The notes under the pieces were generated by a model. The model did not search any database, was not told the origin of the DNA, and saw only the letters and a program-made list of their open reading frames with translations. From Chromohalobacter canadensis (GTDB lineage Bacteria; Pseudomonadota; Gammaproteobacteria; Pseudomonadales; Halomonadaceae), in NCBI RefSeq assembly GCF_029544075.1, contig NZ_JAJQJH010000004.1, forward strand, positions 124,001 through 188,000: a DNA stretch of 64,000 bases, in the 5' to 3' direction. This document shows positions 30,635 through 40,733 of the stretch, piece after piece. Position 1 is the first letter of the stretch. Each line of letters begins with the position of its first letter. The translations under genes were made by a program, and so were the position numbers.

Positions 30635-30871
30635 ATGACCGAGGACACCACGCGCGACCGCCTCGACGCACTGGAGTCCCGGCTCGCCTATCAGGAAGAC
30701 TGGCTGGACACGCTCGACCGTGCCCTGGCCGCACAGGACCGCCGCGTGGTCCAGCTAGAACGCACCAATGACATGCTACGCGAACGCCTGAGGAACCTGC
30801 GTCAAAGCGTCGATCATATGAGCGACGATGACGCCCCGACGCCTAGCGACGAGATTCCTCCACATTACTGA
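30635..30871 (+). CDS. slyX: SlyX family protein
   Basis: Small cytoplasmic coiled-coil protein of unknown biochemical role, widespread in gammaproteobacteria. The 78-residue version starts MTEDTTRDRLDALESRLAYQEDWLDTL, with heptads to about residue 60, and ends in the family tail PSDEIPPHY. The start at 30635 follows GAAGGATT. An in-frame ATG at 30602 with AAGGTG before it is also possible and would add 11 residues. Divergent from the cold-shock gene and convergent with emrB. Confidence 0.9.
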   Translation: MTEDTTRDRLDALESRLAYQEDWLDTLDRALAAQDRRVVQLERTNDMLRERLRNLRQSVDHMSDDDAPTPSDEIPPHY

Positions 30872-30896
30872 ACGACTGCTTTGCTGAACGACTACT

Positions 30897-30939
30897 GCCC
30901 CGGCCGTTGGTCCATGAATCAAGCGTGCTGGGGCTTTTT
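30897..30939 (+). terminator. Possible terminator after slyX
   Basis: GCCCCGGC (30897-30904) can pair with GCTGGGGC (30927-30934, one G-U pair) around a 22-base loop and is followed by five T residues. It lies just after slyX and runs into the last codons of the convergent emrB. The long loop makes it moderate. Confidence 0.4.
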
Positions 30940-32469
30940 CAGTAGCAGAATCAACGGCGCCACCAACAGGTATAGCGCGCCCAGCCACAGGAAAATATCG
31001 TTGTAGGCCATGACCATGCTCTGCTCGAGCAGGGTCCGCGCCATCATCTCGACCGAGGCCGTCTGTGGGTCGCCGGTCGACGCCAGCAGCTGCTGATACT
31101 GCGCCTGGGTCGCGTTGACCACCTCGCGGCCTTGATCGATGGCGGGGATCAACTGATTCCAGTGGTAGTCCTCCCGCCAGTCGCGAATCGTATCCAGCAG
31201 CGCCAGGCCCACCGCCCCACCAAGATTGCGCATCACGTTGAACAGACCGCTGGCATTGCCGACCTCGCTCGGCGGCAAGGTGCCGAAAGCAATGCGCGAG
31301 GTCGGGATCAAGCACATCACCAATCCCACGCCGCGCACCACCTGCGGCCAGAAGAACGTGTCGAAGCCCGATTCGGCGGTCAGGTTGGCATTCATTACCG
31401 TACCGATACCGGTCAACAGCATACCCAGCAACAGCAAGGCACGCAGGTCGACCTTGTCCGAGGCACGCCCCACTAGCGGCGCGGTCAAAAACATCGCCAC
31501 CCCGGTCACGATCATGACCTCGCCGATCTGTAAGGCCGAATAGCCACGCACGTTACCCAGAAACAGCGGCAGCAGATACACAAGGCCATACAAGCCGATC
31601 CCCACCACGAACCCTAGCCACGCCCCCACGGCGAAGTTGAGATTGACGAAGGCACGCAAGTCGACGATGGGATGACGGTGGCGTAGAGCGCGCCAGAAGA
31701 ACCCCACCGAGGTGAGCGCGCAGACGATGGCGGCGATGAGGATCGTACGGCTGGCGAACCAGTCATCGCCAGGGCCTTCTTCCAGCGAAAACTCCAGCGT
31801 GCCTAGAAACAGGGCCAAAAGCGCCAGGCCGATGAGATCGAGATGGCGCAGCGCCCGATGGTCGGGACGGTCGATATCCAGCAACCGCCACACCGCCAGC
31901 GAGACCAGCACGCCAGGCACGAGATTGGCGAGAAACAGCCAATGCCAGCTCGCGAACTCGGTGATGTAACCGCCCACGGTGGGCCCGATCGACGGGGCCA
32001 GAGTCGCCACCAGGCCCATCACACCCTGCACCGTTCCCATCATGCGCCGCGGAAAGACACTGAAGCTAATGGCATAGGCGATAGGGATCATCGCCCCGCC
32101 CATGAAGCCTTGAATGGCGCGCAGCACGATCAGCGATTCGATGGAATTCGCCATGGCGCAGCCGAGGCTCGCCAGCGTGAAGCCCAGGCACGAGGTCACG
32201 AGCGCGACTCGGGTGGACAGAATCCGCGTCAGCATGCCCGACAGCGGAATCATGATGATCTCGGCGATCAGATAAGAGGTCTGAACCCAAGAGATTTCAT
32301 CGGCGCTGGCCGAAACGCCGGCCTGGATCTCGTTGAGGGAACTGGCGACGATCTGGATATCCAGAATCGCCATGAACATACCGAACACCGCCGCCACGAA
32401 GGCCAGTTGGGTGCGTCGTGACGGGGCTTCCTGCGGGCCCGACGAGTCGGTTGCGGTCGCCTCGGCCAT
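30919..32469 (-). CDS. DHA2-family MFS multidrug efflux permease (EmrB type)
   Basis: Proton-driven drug exporter of the 14-helix DHA2 family. The 516-residue protein has the motif C-like GPTVGGYITEFASWHWLFLANLVPG and the N-terminal signature FMAILDIQIVASSLNEI seen in EmrB. It starts directly at the stop codon of the upstream adaptor gene (no gap), so the two are translationally coupled and form an inner-membrane/periplasmic pump. An outer-membrane partner is not encoded nearby. Substrate not predictable. Confidence 0.92.
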   Translation of the reverse strand: MAEATATDSSGPQEAPSRRTQLAFVAAVFGMFMAILDIQIVASSLNEIQAGVSASADEISWVQTSYLIAEIIMIPLSGMLTRILSTRVALVTSCLGFTLASLGCAMANSIESLIVLRAIQGFMGGAMIPIAYAISFSVFPRRMMGTVQGVMGLVATLAPSIGPTVGGYITEFASWHWLFLANLVPGVLVSLAVWRLLDIDRPDHRALRHLDLIGLALLALFLGTLEFSLEEGPGDDWFASRTILIAAIVCALTSVGFFWRALRHRHPIVDLRAFVNLNFAVGAWLGFVVGIGLYGLVYLLPLFLGNVRGYSALQIGEVMIVTGVAMFLTAPLVGRASDKVDLRALLLLGMLLTGIGTVMNANLTAESGFDTFFWPQVVRGVGLVMCLIPTSRIAFGTLPPSEVGNASGLFNVMRNLGGAVGLALLDTIRDWREDYHWNQLIPAIDQGREVVNATQAQYQQLLASTGDPQTASVEMMARTLLEQSMVMAYNDIFLWLGALYLLVAPLILLLKKPQHA

Positions 32470-33522
32470 TTAGTCGTCGCCCTCGGGGTCGAGGTCGCGC
32501 GTATCCACCGACGGCACCACCGAGAGGCCATCGCGCAAGCGCTCCAGGGCATCATCCGGCCCCGTCACGCGAATACGCACCGGCACTCGCTGGACGATCT
32601 TGTTGAAGTTGCCGGTGGCGTTATCTTGTGGCAACAGACTGAAGCGCGAGCCCGTGGCAGGCGCCAAGCTATCGACGACGCCCTCGAACTCGGTATCGGG
32701 ATAGGCATCGACGTGCAACGACACCGACTGCCCCGGCCGCATGCGTGCGGTCTGGGTTTCCTTGTAATTGGCAATGACGTAGGCCGAGCGAATCGGCACC
32801 AATTGCATCAAGGTCAACGACGGCTGGGCCAGCGTGCCGACCTCGACCGTCTTGTTGCCGATCACGCCATCCACCGGCGCCGTCAGACGCGTCTTGTCGA
32901 GTTGGTGGCGAGCGTTATCGACATCGGCCCGGGCGGACTCGATGTTGGCCTTGGCACTGTCGCTTTCGGCCTCGAGCACGTCGAGCTGCTTGCGTGACGA
33001 CGACAACGTGGCACGCCGCGCCGCGAGCGTCGCTTCCGCAACCTGAACCGCCGCTTGGTCGTCCTGATACTCTTGCTGAGAAGCATAGTTCTTCTCGGCC
33101 AGGCGCTTCGAGCGTTCGAGATGCAAGCGTGCCTGCTCGAGATCCGCCTGCGCCGACGTCACCTGGGCCTTGGCTTCGTCGATCGACGCACGTTGCTGCT
33201 CGACTTGGCGATCGGCACTGACAGCGTTGGCTTGGGCCACGGCCAACGCCGCCTGGGCTTGGGCAAGTTGAGACTTGGCATCGCTGGGGTCGAGCTTCAC
33301 CAGAATATCGCCGGCCTCGACGCGCTGGTTGTCGGACACTGCGACCTCGTCGACACGCCCGCTGACCTCGGCGCGCACCGCCACACTGTCGGCATGCACG
33401 TAAGCGTTATCGGTCTCTTCGAAGAAGCGGCCGGTCTGCCACCAATGTATCCCCCAAGCGAGGGCCGCCAGCACCAACACGACCAATGCCAGCGCCGTAT
33501 AAAGTCGCTTCTTGATTTTCAT
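32470..33522 (-). CDS. HlyD-family membrane fusion protein (EmrA type)
   Basis: Periplasmic adaptor of a tripartite efflux pump. The 350-residue protein has one N-terminal membrane anchor (about 6-28). A biotinyl-lipoyl-like half follows (VRAEVSGRVDEVAVSDNQRVEAGDILVKLD), then a long alpha-helical hairpin rich in Ala/Gln (about 85-205), the second lipoyl half (LTAPVDGVIGNKTVEVGTLA) and a beta-barrel domain. It abuts the EmrB-type permease. Divergent from fbpB; no regulator gene lies next to it. Confidence 0.92.
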   Translation of the reverse strand: MKIKKRLYTALALVVLVLAALAWGIHWWQTGRFFEETDNAYVHADSVAVRAEVSGRVDEVAVSDNQRVEAGDILVKLDPSDAKSQLAQAQAALAVAQANAVSADRQVEQQRASIDEAKAQVTSAQADLEQARLHLERSKRLAEKNYASQQEYQDDQAAVQVAEATLAARRATLSSSRKQLDVLEAESDSAKANIESARADVDNARHQLDKTRLTAPVDGVIGNKTVEVGTLAQPSLTLMQLVPIRSAYVIANYKETQTARMRPGQSVSLHVDAYPDTEFEGVVDSLAPATGSRFSLLPQDNATGNFNKIVQRVPVRIRVTGPDDALERLRDGLSVVPSVDTRDLDPEGDD

Positions 33523-33716
33523 AACTCGCGTTCACCGGACGGTCTACAGGGGCGAGTAGGATACACTAATTTGCCCCCACGACGCTTGAGGACACACCGA
33601 CGAAACGACGCCTCCGCGCCCGATGGGCGATGTCGCTATACGGCGAAGATGATAGCATTCGCAGTTGCCAGCGCGTCTCACCCGCATCTCATCGCCGCCC
33701 GCCAAAGGAACGTGAC

Positions 33717-35420
33717 ATGCCACTCTTCGGTAGCCGACCGGCCTTCTTCTTCCGTTCCCGACACCGTCGGCATGTCGACCCCTGGAGCCTGGTGACGCTT
33801 GGCGTTGCACTGAGCGTGGCCCTGCCGGTCATCACGGTCCTCGTGCACGTGCTGATCCCTTCGCGGGCGATCTGGGCGCATCTCGCGGACACCGTGCTCA
33901 CCGGGTACCTCACCAACACCCTCTGGCTGGCGCTGGGCGTCGGCATCGGCACGACCGTCATCGGAACCGGCACCGCCTGGCTGATCGCCATGTGCCGCTT
34001 TCCGGGCCGCCGCGTCTTCGAGTGGGCGCTGCTGTTGCCCCTGGCCGTGCCCACTTACGTCATCGCCTACGCCTATACCGACTTCCTGCAGTACGCCGGC
34101 CCCCTGCAAAGCGAACTGCGCGCGCTCTTCGGCTGGGACCACGGGGACTACGTCTTTCCCAATATCCGCTCGCTGGGCGGCGCCACGCTGCTGATCACCC
34201 TGGTGCTCTACCCCTACGTCTACCTGCTCACCCGCGCGGCATTCCTCGAACAGTCGGCCTGCGTGCTGGATGTGGGGCGCACGCTGGGGCGTGGTCCCTG
34301 GCGACTGTTCACGACGGTCGCCGTACCACTGGCGCGACCGGCGATCATCGGCGGCGTCTCTCTGGTATTGATGGAAACGCTCAACGAGTTCGGCGCGGTG
34401 CAGTACTTCGGCGTGGACACCTTCACCACGGGGATCTATCGCACCTGGTTCGGCATGGGCGAACCCGTCGCCGCCGCGCAACTGGCCGCCTGCCTGCTGG
34501 CCTTCGTGATCATCGTGGTCGCCCTGGAACGCCTCTCGCGCGGCCGCCGTCGATACTTCCACACCACCGGCCGCTATCGCCAATTGCCGGAGTTCACCCT
34601 CCGCGGCTGGCATGCCGGGGGCGCCTGCCTCGCCTGTGCCTTGCCCATCGGCATCGGCTTCGTGCTGCCCGGCGCCATTCTCGCCGACCTCGCCCTGGAT
34701 ACGGGCGATGACGTTCTAGGCGCCCGCTTCCTAGACTACGCCGGCAACAGCCTCATGCTCGCGGCACTCGCGGCACTGGTCGCCGTGGGTCTCGCGCTCG
34801 TGCTCAGCTATGGCGTGCGCCTGCATCCCGGCCGCACCACCCGGACGGCCACACGCATCGCCGCCATGGGCTATGCCGTACCCGGCTCGGTCGTCGCCGT
34901 GGGGATTCTGATCCCTCTCACCTGGGTCGACCGCCACCTCTATGCCTGGTTGAACGGTCAGCTCGGCATTGAGATCGGCCTGATACTGAGCGGGACGGCC
35001 TTCGTCTTGATATATGCCTATGTCGTGCGCTTTCTGGCGGTATCGTTCAATACCGTGGAAGCGAGCCTGGCCAAGGTCACCCCCGGCATGGACGCGGCAT
35101 CCCGCACGCTGGGCCAGACCGCCGGCGGCACCCTCCGACGCGTTCATACCCCACTCATGAGAGGCAGCCTGTGGGCGGCCCTGCTGCTGGTCTTCGTCGA
35201 TGTCATGAAGGAATTGCCCGCGACGGTGATCCTGCGCCCCTTCGATTTCGACACCCTGGCGGTGCGCGCGCACAACCTGGCCGCCGACGAGCGCCTGGCG
35301 GAGGCCGCCTCGTCATCGTTGGCCATCGTCCTGGTCGGCGTCATTCCCGTCATCCTGCTCAGTCGAGCGATTCGCCACGCGCGCCCCGGGGCCTCAGGCG
35401 GGAAACACGAAGCACTGTGA
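33717..35420 (+). CDS. fbpB: Fe(3+) ABC transporter permease (FbpB type)
   Basis: Inner-membrane channel of a ferric-ion importer. The 567-residue protein is a fusion of two BPD_transp_1 permease domains, each with about six helices (about 60-270 and 345-550), the form typical of FbpB/AfuB. EAA-loop-like segments occur near CVLDVGRTLGRGPWRLF and MDAASRTLGQTAGGTLRRV. An AAAGGAACG ribosome-binding site supports the start at 33717. It is convergent with fbpC and overlaps it by 27 bases, and fbpA lies beyond, so the transporter is not in one operon here. Confidence 0.9.
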   Translation: MPLFGSRPAFFFRSRHRRHVDPWSLVTLGVALSVALPVITVLVHVLIPSRAIWAHLADTVLTGYLTNTLWLALGVGIGTTVIGTGTAWLIAMCRFPGRRVFEWALLLPLAVPTYVIAYAYTDFLQYAGPLQSELRALFGWDHGDYVFPNIRSLGGATLLITLVLYPYVYLLTRAAFLEQSACVLDVGRTLGRGPWRLFTTVAVPLARPAIIGGVSLVLMETLNEFGAVQYFGVDTFTTGIYRTWFGMGEPVAAAQLAACLLAFVIIVVALERLSRGRRRYFHTTGRYRQLPEFTLRGWHAGGACLACALPIGIGFVLPGAILADLALDTGDDVLGARFLDYAGNSLMLAALAALVAVGLALVLSYGVRLHPGRTTRTATRIAAMGYAVPGSVVAVGILIPLTWVDRHLYAWLNGQLGIEIGLILSGTAFVLIYAYVVRFLAVSFNTVEASLAKVTPGMDAASRTLGQTAGGTLRRVHTPLMRGSLWAALLLVFVDVMKELPATVILRPFDFDTLAVRAHNLAADERLAEAASSSLAIVLVGVIPVILLSRAIRHARPGASGGKHEAL

Positions 35421-36515
35421 AGCATCCAGTTCCAAGGCCAGCGACGTGCCGACATCCGGCAGGAAAACGCCGGGCACCTGAGCGTGCAGATGCACCTCGC
35501 CACCCCCGCCATCGGCTGCGGCCAGGTGCAGCAGGCTGCTGCGCCCCAGGAGCTTGGCCATGACCACACGGGCCTGCCGGGGCGCAGACGTCTCCACCGC
35601 GCTGGCGGCGTGAGCGAGCGGCGTCACACGAATCGCCTCCGGGCGAATCATCACGCGCGCCCGCGCGCCCTCGGCAAGCGTCGGCGCCGCCACCGTACCC
35701 GCCGGTGTCGCCACGGCAGCGTTGCGGACGTCGCCTGACCACTCGTTGACGGCACCGAAAAACGTCACCACGAAAGGGTCCTGCGGCTGGCAGTACAACT
35801 GATAGGGCGTCCCCCACTGCACCACGCGCCCCTCGCGCATCAGGGCGATGCGATCCGCCATGAACATCGCCTCCTCGGGGTCGTGCGTCACCAGCAGCGT
35901 CCCGGCTTCTCCCTGCTTGAGCGCATGCAGGGTATCGTCGCGAATCTGTTCGCGCAGGCGCGCATCGAGACTGGAGAACGGCTCGTCCAGCAGCATCAGC
36001 TGCGGCGAGGGCGCCAGGGCGCGGGCCAGGGCCACGCGCTGCTGCTGTCCGCCCGACAACTGGTGCGGATAGCTTTCGGCGCGGGCCGCCATGCCCAGCT
36101 GATCAAGCCAGTGGCGGGCGCGGGCGCGCCGCTGTGACGCCGGCAGGCCATCCAGGCCGAAGGCGACGTTGTCCAGCACACTGAGGTGAGGAAACAGCGC
36201 CGCTTCCTGAAACGCCAGGCCGACGCTGCGCTTCTCGGGAGGCACATGACGGCCACCGGACGTACTGAGCGCCTCGCCTCCCAGGTAGAGTTCGCCATGC
36301 TGCAAACGTTCGAGACCGGCCACGAGGCGCAACACCGTTGTCTTGCCGCAGCCCGACGGCCCCAGCAGGCACACCACTTCGCCCGGCATCACCTCGAGAC
36401 TGACCTCTTCCACGGCGACATGCTCGGCATAACGATGGCGCAACCGGCGCACGTCCAGACGAGGAGAAACCGACGCGGCCGTGCATGTGCGGGAGGCATT
36501 GAACGGTTGATTCAT
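35394..36515 (-). CDS. fbpC: Fe(3+) ABC transporter ATP-binding protein (FbpC type)
   Basis: ATPase of the ferric importer. The 373-residue protein has Walker A (GPSGCGKTT), the signature LSGGQQQR, Walker B (LMLLDEPF) and the H-loop (LVTHDPEEA). A C-terminal TOBE-like regulatory region follows from about 265. Close relatives are FbpC/PotA-type ATPases; neighbours fbpB and fbpA support iron. The start at 36515 is chosen because the 32 upstream in-frame codons look non-coding. It diverges from fbpA. Confidence 0.9.
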   Translation of the reverse strand: MNQPFNASRTCTAASVSPRLDVRRLRHRYAEHVAVEEVSLEVMPGEVVCLLGPSGCGKTTVLRLVAGLERLQHGELYLGGEALSTSGGRHVPPEKRSVGLAFQEAALFPHLSVLDNVAFGLDGLPASQRRARARHWLDQLGMAARAESYPHQLSGGQQQRVALARALAPSPQLMLLDEPFSSLDARLREQIRDDTLHALKQGEAGTLLVTHDPEEAMFMADRIALMREGRVVQWGTPYQLYCQPQDPFVVTFFGAVNEWSGDVRNAAVATPAGTVAAPTLAEGARARVMIRPEAIRVTPLAHAASAVETSAPRQARVVMAKLLGRSSLLHLAAADGGGGEVHLHAQVPGVFLPDVGTSLALELDASQCFVFPA

Positions 36516-36617
36516 GGTCAAGGGCCCAGGGACGGCAAGCGATGAGGCGATCGGCAACCCATGGGGCTGACGCCACCGGCCACCGCATGCCGTTAAACGG
36601 TGATTAAACACAGTGAA

Positions 36618-36646
36618 TTGACGCCACCAGCCGACTGGGCTTCAAT
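36618..36646 (+). promoter_or_regulatory. Candidate promoter of fbpA
   Basis: TTGACG (36618-36623, five of six -35 positions) is followed after 17 bases by TTCAAT (36641-36646), a weak -10. It would place the start of transcription close to the Fur-box-like sequence at 36664-36683, where repressor binding would block initiation or elongation. Confidence 0.4.
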
Positions 36647-36663
36647 ACACTCGTTAATACGAC

Positions 36664-36683
36664 TTATTATCATTACTAATCAT
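36664..36683. promoter_or_regulatory. Fur-box-like operator upstream of fbpA
   Basis: The stretch TTATTATCATTACTAATCAT contains GATAAT-type hexamers (ATTATC, ATTACT, AATCAT) resembling the GATAATGATAATCATTATC Fur box. It stands out as AT-rich in a GC-rich genome and lies 18 bases before the fbpA start, in the shared fbpC-fbpA intergenic region. Iron repression by Fur is inferred. Confidence 0.6.
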
Positions 36684-36701
36684 ACCACAAGGGGATATCG
36701 C

Positions 36702-37727
36702 ATGCCGCAACGTCCACTCGCCTTACCGGCCACTGCCCTGATCGCCGGCGCCATCTTCGCCGGGGACGCCTTGGCCGAAGAGGTCAACATCTACTCCGCA
36801 CGCCATTACGATTCCGACCAGACGCTCTACGACGCCTTTACCGAGAAAACCGGCATCGACGTCAACATACTCGAAGGGGATTCGGACCAGCTCATCGAAC
36901 GGATCCGCCGCGAGGGCGCCGCCAGCCCCGCGGACATCATGCTGACCGTCGACGCGGGACGGCTCTGGCGCGCCGAACAAGCAGACGTTTTCCAGAGCAT
37001 CGACTCCAACGTGCTAGACGAGCGCCTACCCGACGCCATGCGTCATCCGGAAGGCAAGTGGTTCGGCTTCAGCCAGCGCGTGCGAGCGATCTTCTACGAT
37101 CCCGACGATGTCGATCCGGCGAACCTGAAGCGCTACGAAGATCTCGCCGACCCGCGTTTCGAGGGCGATATCTGCATTCGCTCGTCGAACAACATCTACA
37201 ACCAGTCCCTGCTCGCCTCGATGATCGCCCACCACGGCATGGACGACGCCGAGGCCTGGGCCCAGGGCGTCGTCGACAACATGGCGCGCGATCCCGAGGG
37301 CGGCGATACCGATCAGATTCGCGGCGTGGCCAGCGGCGAATGCGATATCGCCGTCGCCAATCACTACTATTACGTGCGCTTGCTCGAATCCGATGACGCC
37401 AGTGACCGTGAGGCCGCCGAGAGCGTCGAAATCCTGCTACCCAACCAGGACGGACGCGGCGCCCATGTCAACGTCGGCGGCGCCGGCGTGGTGGCGGACG
37501 CGCCCAATCGGGACAACGCCATCCGCTTCCTGGAGTTCCTCGCTTCCGACGAGGCCCAGCGCCTGTTCGCCGCCGGCAATCACGAGTTCCCCGTCGTCGA
37601 CGGCATCGGGGTCGACGGCACGCTCGCGACATGGGGCGACTTCAAGCGAGACGCACTCAATATCAACGCCCTGGGCGAACACAACCCCGAGGCCATCCGC
37701 ATCTTCGATCGCGTCGGCTGGCGTTGA
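36702..37727 (+). CDS. fbpA: Fe(3+) ABC transporter periplasmic binding protein (FbpA type)
   Basis: Periplasmic ferric-ion-binding protein that feeds FbpB/FbpC. The 341-residue precursor has a signal peptide (ALIAGAIFAGDALA, cleavage before EEVNIYSARHYDSD). The mature N-terminus matches the FbpA/FutA class. The adjacent tyrosines in IAVANHYYYVRLLES are the expected iron ligands. AAGGGGATATCGC supplies the ribosome-binding site. A Fur-like operator lies immediately upstream. Separate from fbpB, with fbpC divergent. Confidence 0.93.
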   Translation: MPQRPLALPATALIAGAIFAGDALAEEVNIYSARHYDSDQTLYDAFTEKTGIDVNILEGDSDQLIERIRREGAASPADIMLTVDAGRLWRAEQADVFQSIDSNVLDERLPDAMRHPEGKWFGFSQRVRAIFYDPDDVDPANLKRYEDLADPRFEGDICIRSSNNIYNQSLLASMIAHHGMDDAEAWAQGVVDNMARDPEGGDTDQIRGVASGECDIAVANHYYYVRLLESDDASDREAAESVEILLPNQDGRGAHVNVGGAGVVADAPNRDNAIRFLEFLASDEAQRLFAAGNHEFPVVDGIGVDGTLATWGDFKRDALNINALGEHNPEAIRIFDRVGWR

Positions 37728-37752
37728 GACCCGCGCCGCGACCTGCCGTCAC

Positions 37753-37778
37753 CGGGCCCCGGCATCGCCGTGGGCCCG
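37753..37778. terminator. Hairpin between convergent fbpA and polA
   Basis: A 7-bp GC-only inverted repeat (CGGGCCC / GGGCCCG) with a 12-base loop sits in the 54-base gap between the two stop codons. No T-tract is present, so it is only a possible bidirectional terminator. Confidence 0.4.
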
Positions 37779-37781
37779 TCC

Positions 37782-40553
37782 TCAATGCGCTTCGTCCCAG
37801 TTGTCGCCGGCGTTGGCTTCGACGGTCAGCGGCACGTCGAGCTTGGCGGCGTCTTCCATCCGTTGACGAACGGCGTCGGTGAAGGCGTCGACCTGGGCCT
37901 CCTTGACCTCGAAGACGAGTTCGTCGTGGACCTGCATTACCATCCAGGCGTCGAAGTCGCCCTCGCGTAGCCAGCGGTCGACGTCGATCATCGCCAGTTT
38001 GATGATATCGGCGGCGGTGCCCTGCATCGGCGCGTTGATGGCGGTGCGCTCGGCGGCTTGGCGCCGGGTGCGGTTCTGGGCATTGATCTCGGGCAGATAG
38101 AGACGACGGCCGAAAACCGTCTCGACGTAACCGTCATCGGCGGCCTGGGCACGAATGCGTTCCATGAAGCGCGCCACGCCGGGGTAACGATCGAAGTAGC
38201 GATCGATGTAGGTCTGTGCCTGATTGCGTTCGATATGCAGCTGACGCCCCAGGCCCCAAGCGCTCATGCCGTAGATCAGACCGAAGTTGATGGCCTTGGC
38301 GCTGCGCCGTTGCTCACCGCTGACGGCATCGAGCGACACGCCGAACACTTCCGCCGCAGTGGCGGTGTGGATGTCGCGCCCCTCGGCGAAAGCCTCGAGC
38401 AGCCCCTTGTCGCCGGAAAGGTGCGCCATGATGCGCAGCTCGATCTGCGAATAGTCGGCAGCGACGATGCGGTAGCCGGGGCGCGCGACGAAGGCCTGGC
38501 GGATCTTGCGGCCTTCTTCGGTACGGATGGGAATGTTCTGAAGGTTGGGGTCAGACGACGACAGACGCCCGGTGGCCGTCACGGCCTGGTGGTAGCTGGT
38601 ATGCAGCCGCCGTGTAGTGGCATTGACCAACTGCGGCAGCTTGTCGGTGTAGGTCGATTTCAACTTGGCGAAGCCGCGATGTTCGATGATCACCTTGGGC
38701 AACGGATAATCCAGCGCCAGCTCTTCCAACACCGCCTCAGCAGTGCTCGGCGCGCCCTTGGGCGTCTTCTTGATCACCGGGATCTTCAATTCATCGAAGA
38801 GAATTTCGCCGAGTTGCTTGGGCGAGCCGAGATTGAACTCACGCCCGGCCAGCTCATACGCACGCGCTTCCAATTCCCGCAGACGCTTGTCTAGCGCGCG
38901 ACTCTGGGTGTGCAGACGCTCGGCGTCCAACGCCACGCCGTTGCGTTCCATGTGCGAGAGCACCGGTATCAACGGCAGCTCGATCTCATCCAGCACCGCC
39001 GCCAGGCGGCCTTCGCCGTCCACGCGTGGGCGCAACTCACGGTGCAGGCGCAGGGTAATGTCGACATCTTCGCAAGCATAAGGCGCGGCTTCTTCGAGTG
39101 CGACCTGATCGAAGGTCAGTTGCTTGGCCCCCTTGCCGGCGATCTCCTCGAAAGTGATGGTCTTCTCGCCGAGGTACTTGAGTGCCAGCGAGTCCATGTC
39201 GTGACGCGTCGCCGTGGCGTTGAGCACATAGGACGCCAGCATGGTGTCCTCGAGCCGCCCTGCGACCTCGATGTCGTAACGTGCCAGCACGGAAATATCG
39301 TACTTGAGGTTCTGGCCGATCTTGGCCTTGGCGGCGTCTTCCCACAACGGCTTGAGCGCGGCCAGCACCGTGTCGCGATCGAGTTGGTCGGGCGCATCGA
39401 GATAGCTGTGCGCCACCGGGATATAAGCGGCCTCGCCGGCTTCCAGCGCCAGGCCGATGCCGACGATCTGGGCTTCCATGTAATTGAGGCTGGTGGTTTC
39501 CAGATCGAAGCAGAAGATATCCGCCTCGCTCAGGCGCGCGAGCCAGGCATCGAAGTCCTCGCGGGTGACGATGACGTGATCCGTGCGCGCAGTCGCCTCG
39601 GCAGTGCACGCCACAGGGCCCTGCGTTGCGTCCACCGCATCGCCCGAGCGCACATCGTCGACGCCCTCATCACGCCCTTCGAGCAGCTCGTTCAGCCAGT
39701 TCTTGAATTCCAGCTCGGTATAAAGCGCCTTGAGCGCCTCGCGGTCAGGGTGCGCGATATCCAGATCGTCGAGACCCACCGGTAGCTCGCAATCGGTCTT
39801 GATCGTCGCCAGTTGATAGGACAGGAAGGCCTGATCGCGATTGGCGTCGAGCTTCTTGCCCAGCGTCTTGGCGCCGCGAAAGTCCAGCGTCTTGATACGT
39901 TCGAGATCGGCGTAGAGGGTGTCCAGCCCCCCTTGCATGCCTTGCAGCAGGCCGAGTGCGGTCTTCTCGCCGACACCCGGTACGCCAGGAATGTTATCGA
40001 CCTTGTCGCCCATCAACGCCAGGTAGTCGATGATCAGCGACGGCGGAATTCCGAACTTGGACTCGACACCGGCCACGTCGAGCGTCTCGCCCTTCATGGT
40101 GTTGACCAGCGTGATGTGCGCGTTGACGAGCTGCGCCATATCCTTGTCGCCGGTGGAAATCACCGCATCACGCCCCGCCTCGGTGGCATGCCGCGCCAAG
40201 GTGCCGATCACGTCATCGGCTTCGACGCCCTCGATGCACAAAAGGGGCAGGCCCAGCGCACGAATGCACTCGTGCAACGGTTCGACCTGAGGCCTCAGAT
40301 CGTCGGGCATCGGCGGTCGGTGCGCCTTGTACTCGGCATAGATCTCGTCGCGGAAGGTCTTGCCCTTGGCGTCGAAGACCACCGCCATGGGGCTGTCGGG
40401 ATACTGCTTGAGCAGGCTCTTGAGCATGTTGAGCACGCCCTTCACCGCGCCGGTGGGATTGCCTTTGGACGTGGTCAGCGGCGGCAAGGCGTGAAAAGCC
40501 CGATACAAGTACGACGAGCCGTCGACGAGAACGATGGGGGGCGTGTTGGCCAT
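37782..40553 (-). CDS. polA: DNA polymerase I
   Basis: Repair and Okazaki-fragment polymerase. The roughly 923-residue protein has an N-terminal 5'-3' exonuclease (about 1-290, with [19 protein letters not shown]). A 3'-5' proofreading domain keeps the catalytic FDLETTSL acidic pair. The A-family polymerase domain has motif A DYSQIELR and motif [12 protein letters not shown]. An alternative ATG at 40568 would add five residues; neither has a strong ribosome-binding site, and 40553 gives the usual family N-terminus. Convergent with fbpA, divergent from the DUF2782 gene. Confidence 0.95.
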   Translation of the reverse strand: MANTPPIVLVDGSSYLYRAFHALPPLTTSKGNPTGAVKGVLNMLKSLLKQYPDSPMAVVFDAKGKTFRDEIYAEYKAHRPPMPDDLRPQVEPLHECIRALGLPLLCIEGVEADDVIGTLARHATEAGRDAVISTGDKDMAQLVNAHITLVNTMKGETLDVAGVESKFGIPPSLIIDYLALMGDKVDNIPGVPGVGEKTALGLLQGMQGGLDTLYADLERIKTLDFRGAKTLGKKLDANRDQAFLSYQLATIKTDCELPVGLDDLDIAHPDREALKALYTELEFKNWLNELLEGRDEGVDDVRSGDAVDATQGPVACTAEATARTDHVIVTREDFDAWLARLSEADIFCFDLETTSLNYMEAQIVGIGLALEAGEAAYIPVAHSYLDAPDQLDRDTVLAALKPLWEDAAKAKIGQNLKYDISVLARYDIEVAGRLEDTMLASYVLNATATRHDMDSLALKYLGEKTITFEEIAGKGAKQLTFDQVALEEAAPYACEDVDITLRLHRELRPRVDGEGRLAAVLDEIELPLIPVLSHMERNGVALDAERLHTQSRALDKRLRELEARAYELAGREFNLGSPKQLGEILFDELKIPVIKKTPKGAPSTAEAVLEELALDYPLPKVIIEHRGFAKLKSTYTDKLPQLVNATTRRLHTSYHQAVTATGRLSSSDPNLQNIPIRTEEGRKIRQAFVARPGYRIVAADYSQIELRIMAHLSGDKGLLEAFAEGRDIHTATAAEVFGVSLDAVSGEQRRSAKAINFGLIYGMSAWGLGRQLHIERNQAQTYIDRYFDRYPGVARFMERIRAQAADDGYVETVFGRRLYLPEINAQNRTRRQAAERTAINAPMQGTAADIIKLAMIDVDRWLREGDFDAWMVMQVHDELVFEVKEAQVDAFTDAVRQRMEDAAKLDVPLTVEANAGDNWDEAH

Positions 40554-40654
40554 GGCATCAGCATCCATTGGAAATTCGCGATGCTGCCATGATACGCAAG
40601 GCATTGCGCAGCGTCAGGCGAAACCCTCTTAACATGCGCCGAACCCGCATGATG

Positions 40655-40663
40655 TGGGATAAT
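40655..40663 (+). promoter_or_regulatory. Extended -10 promoter element before the DUF2782 gene
   Basis: TGGGATAAT fits a TGn extended -10 followed by GATAAT. It lies in the polA / DUF2782 divergent gap, 71 bases before the start codon. No good -35 is present at the usual distance, which extended -10 promoters can tolerate. Confidence 0.35.
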
Positions 40664-40733
40664 GGCCTTTCATTACCTCATGGGCTCAAGGCGCAATACC
40701 CCCGTGTTTGCCCCGCCAGCCGAGGAGATCGTC

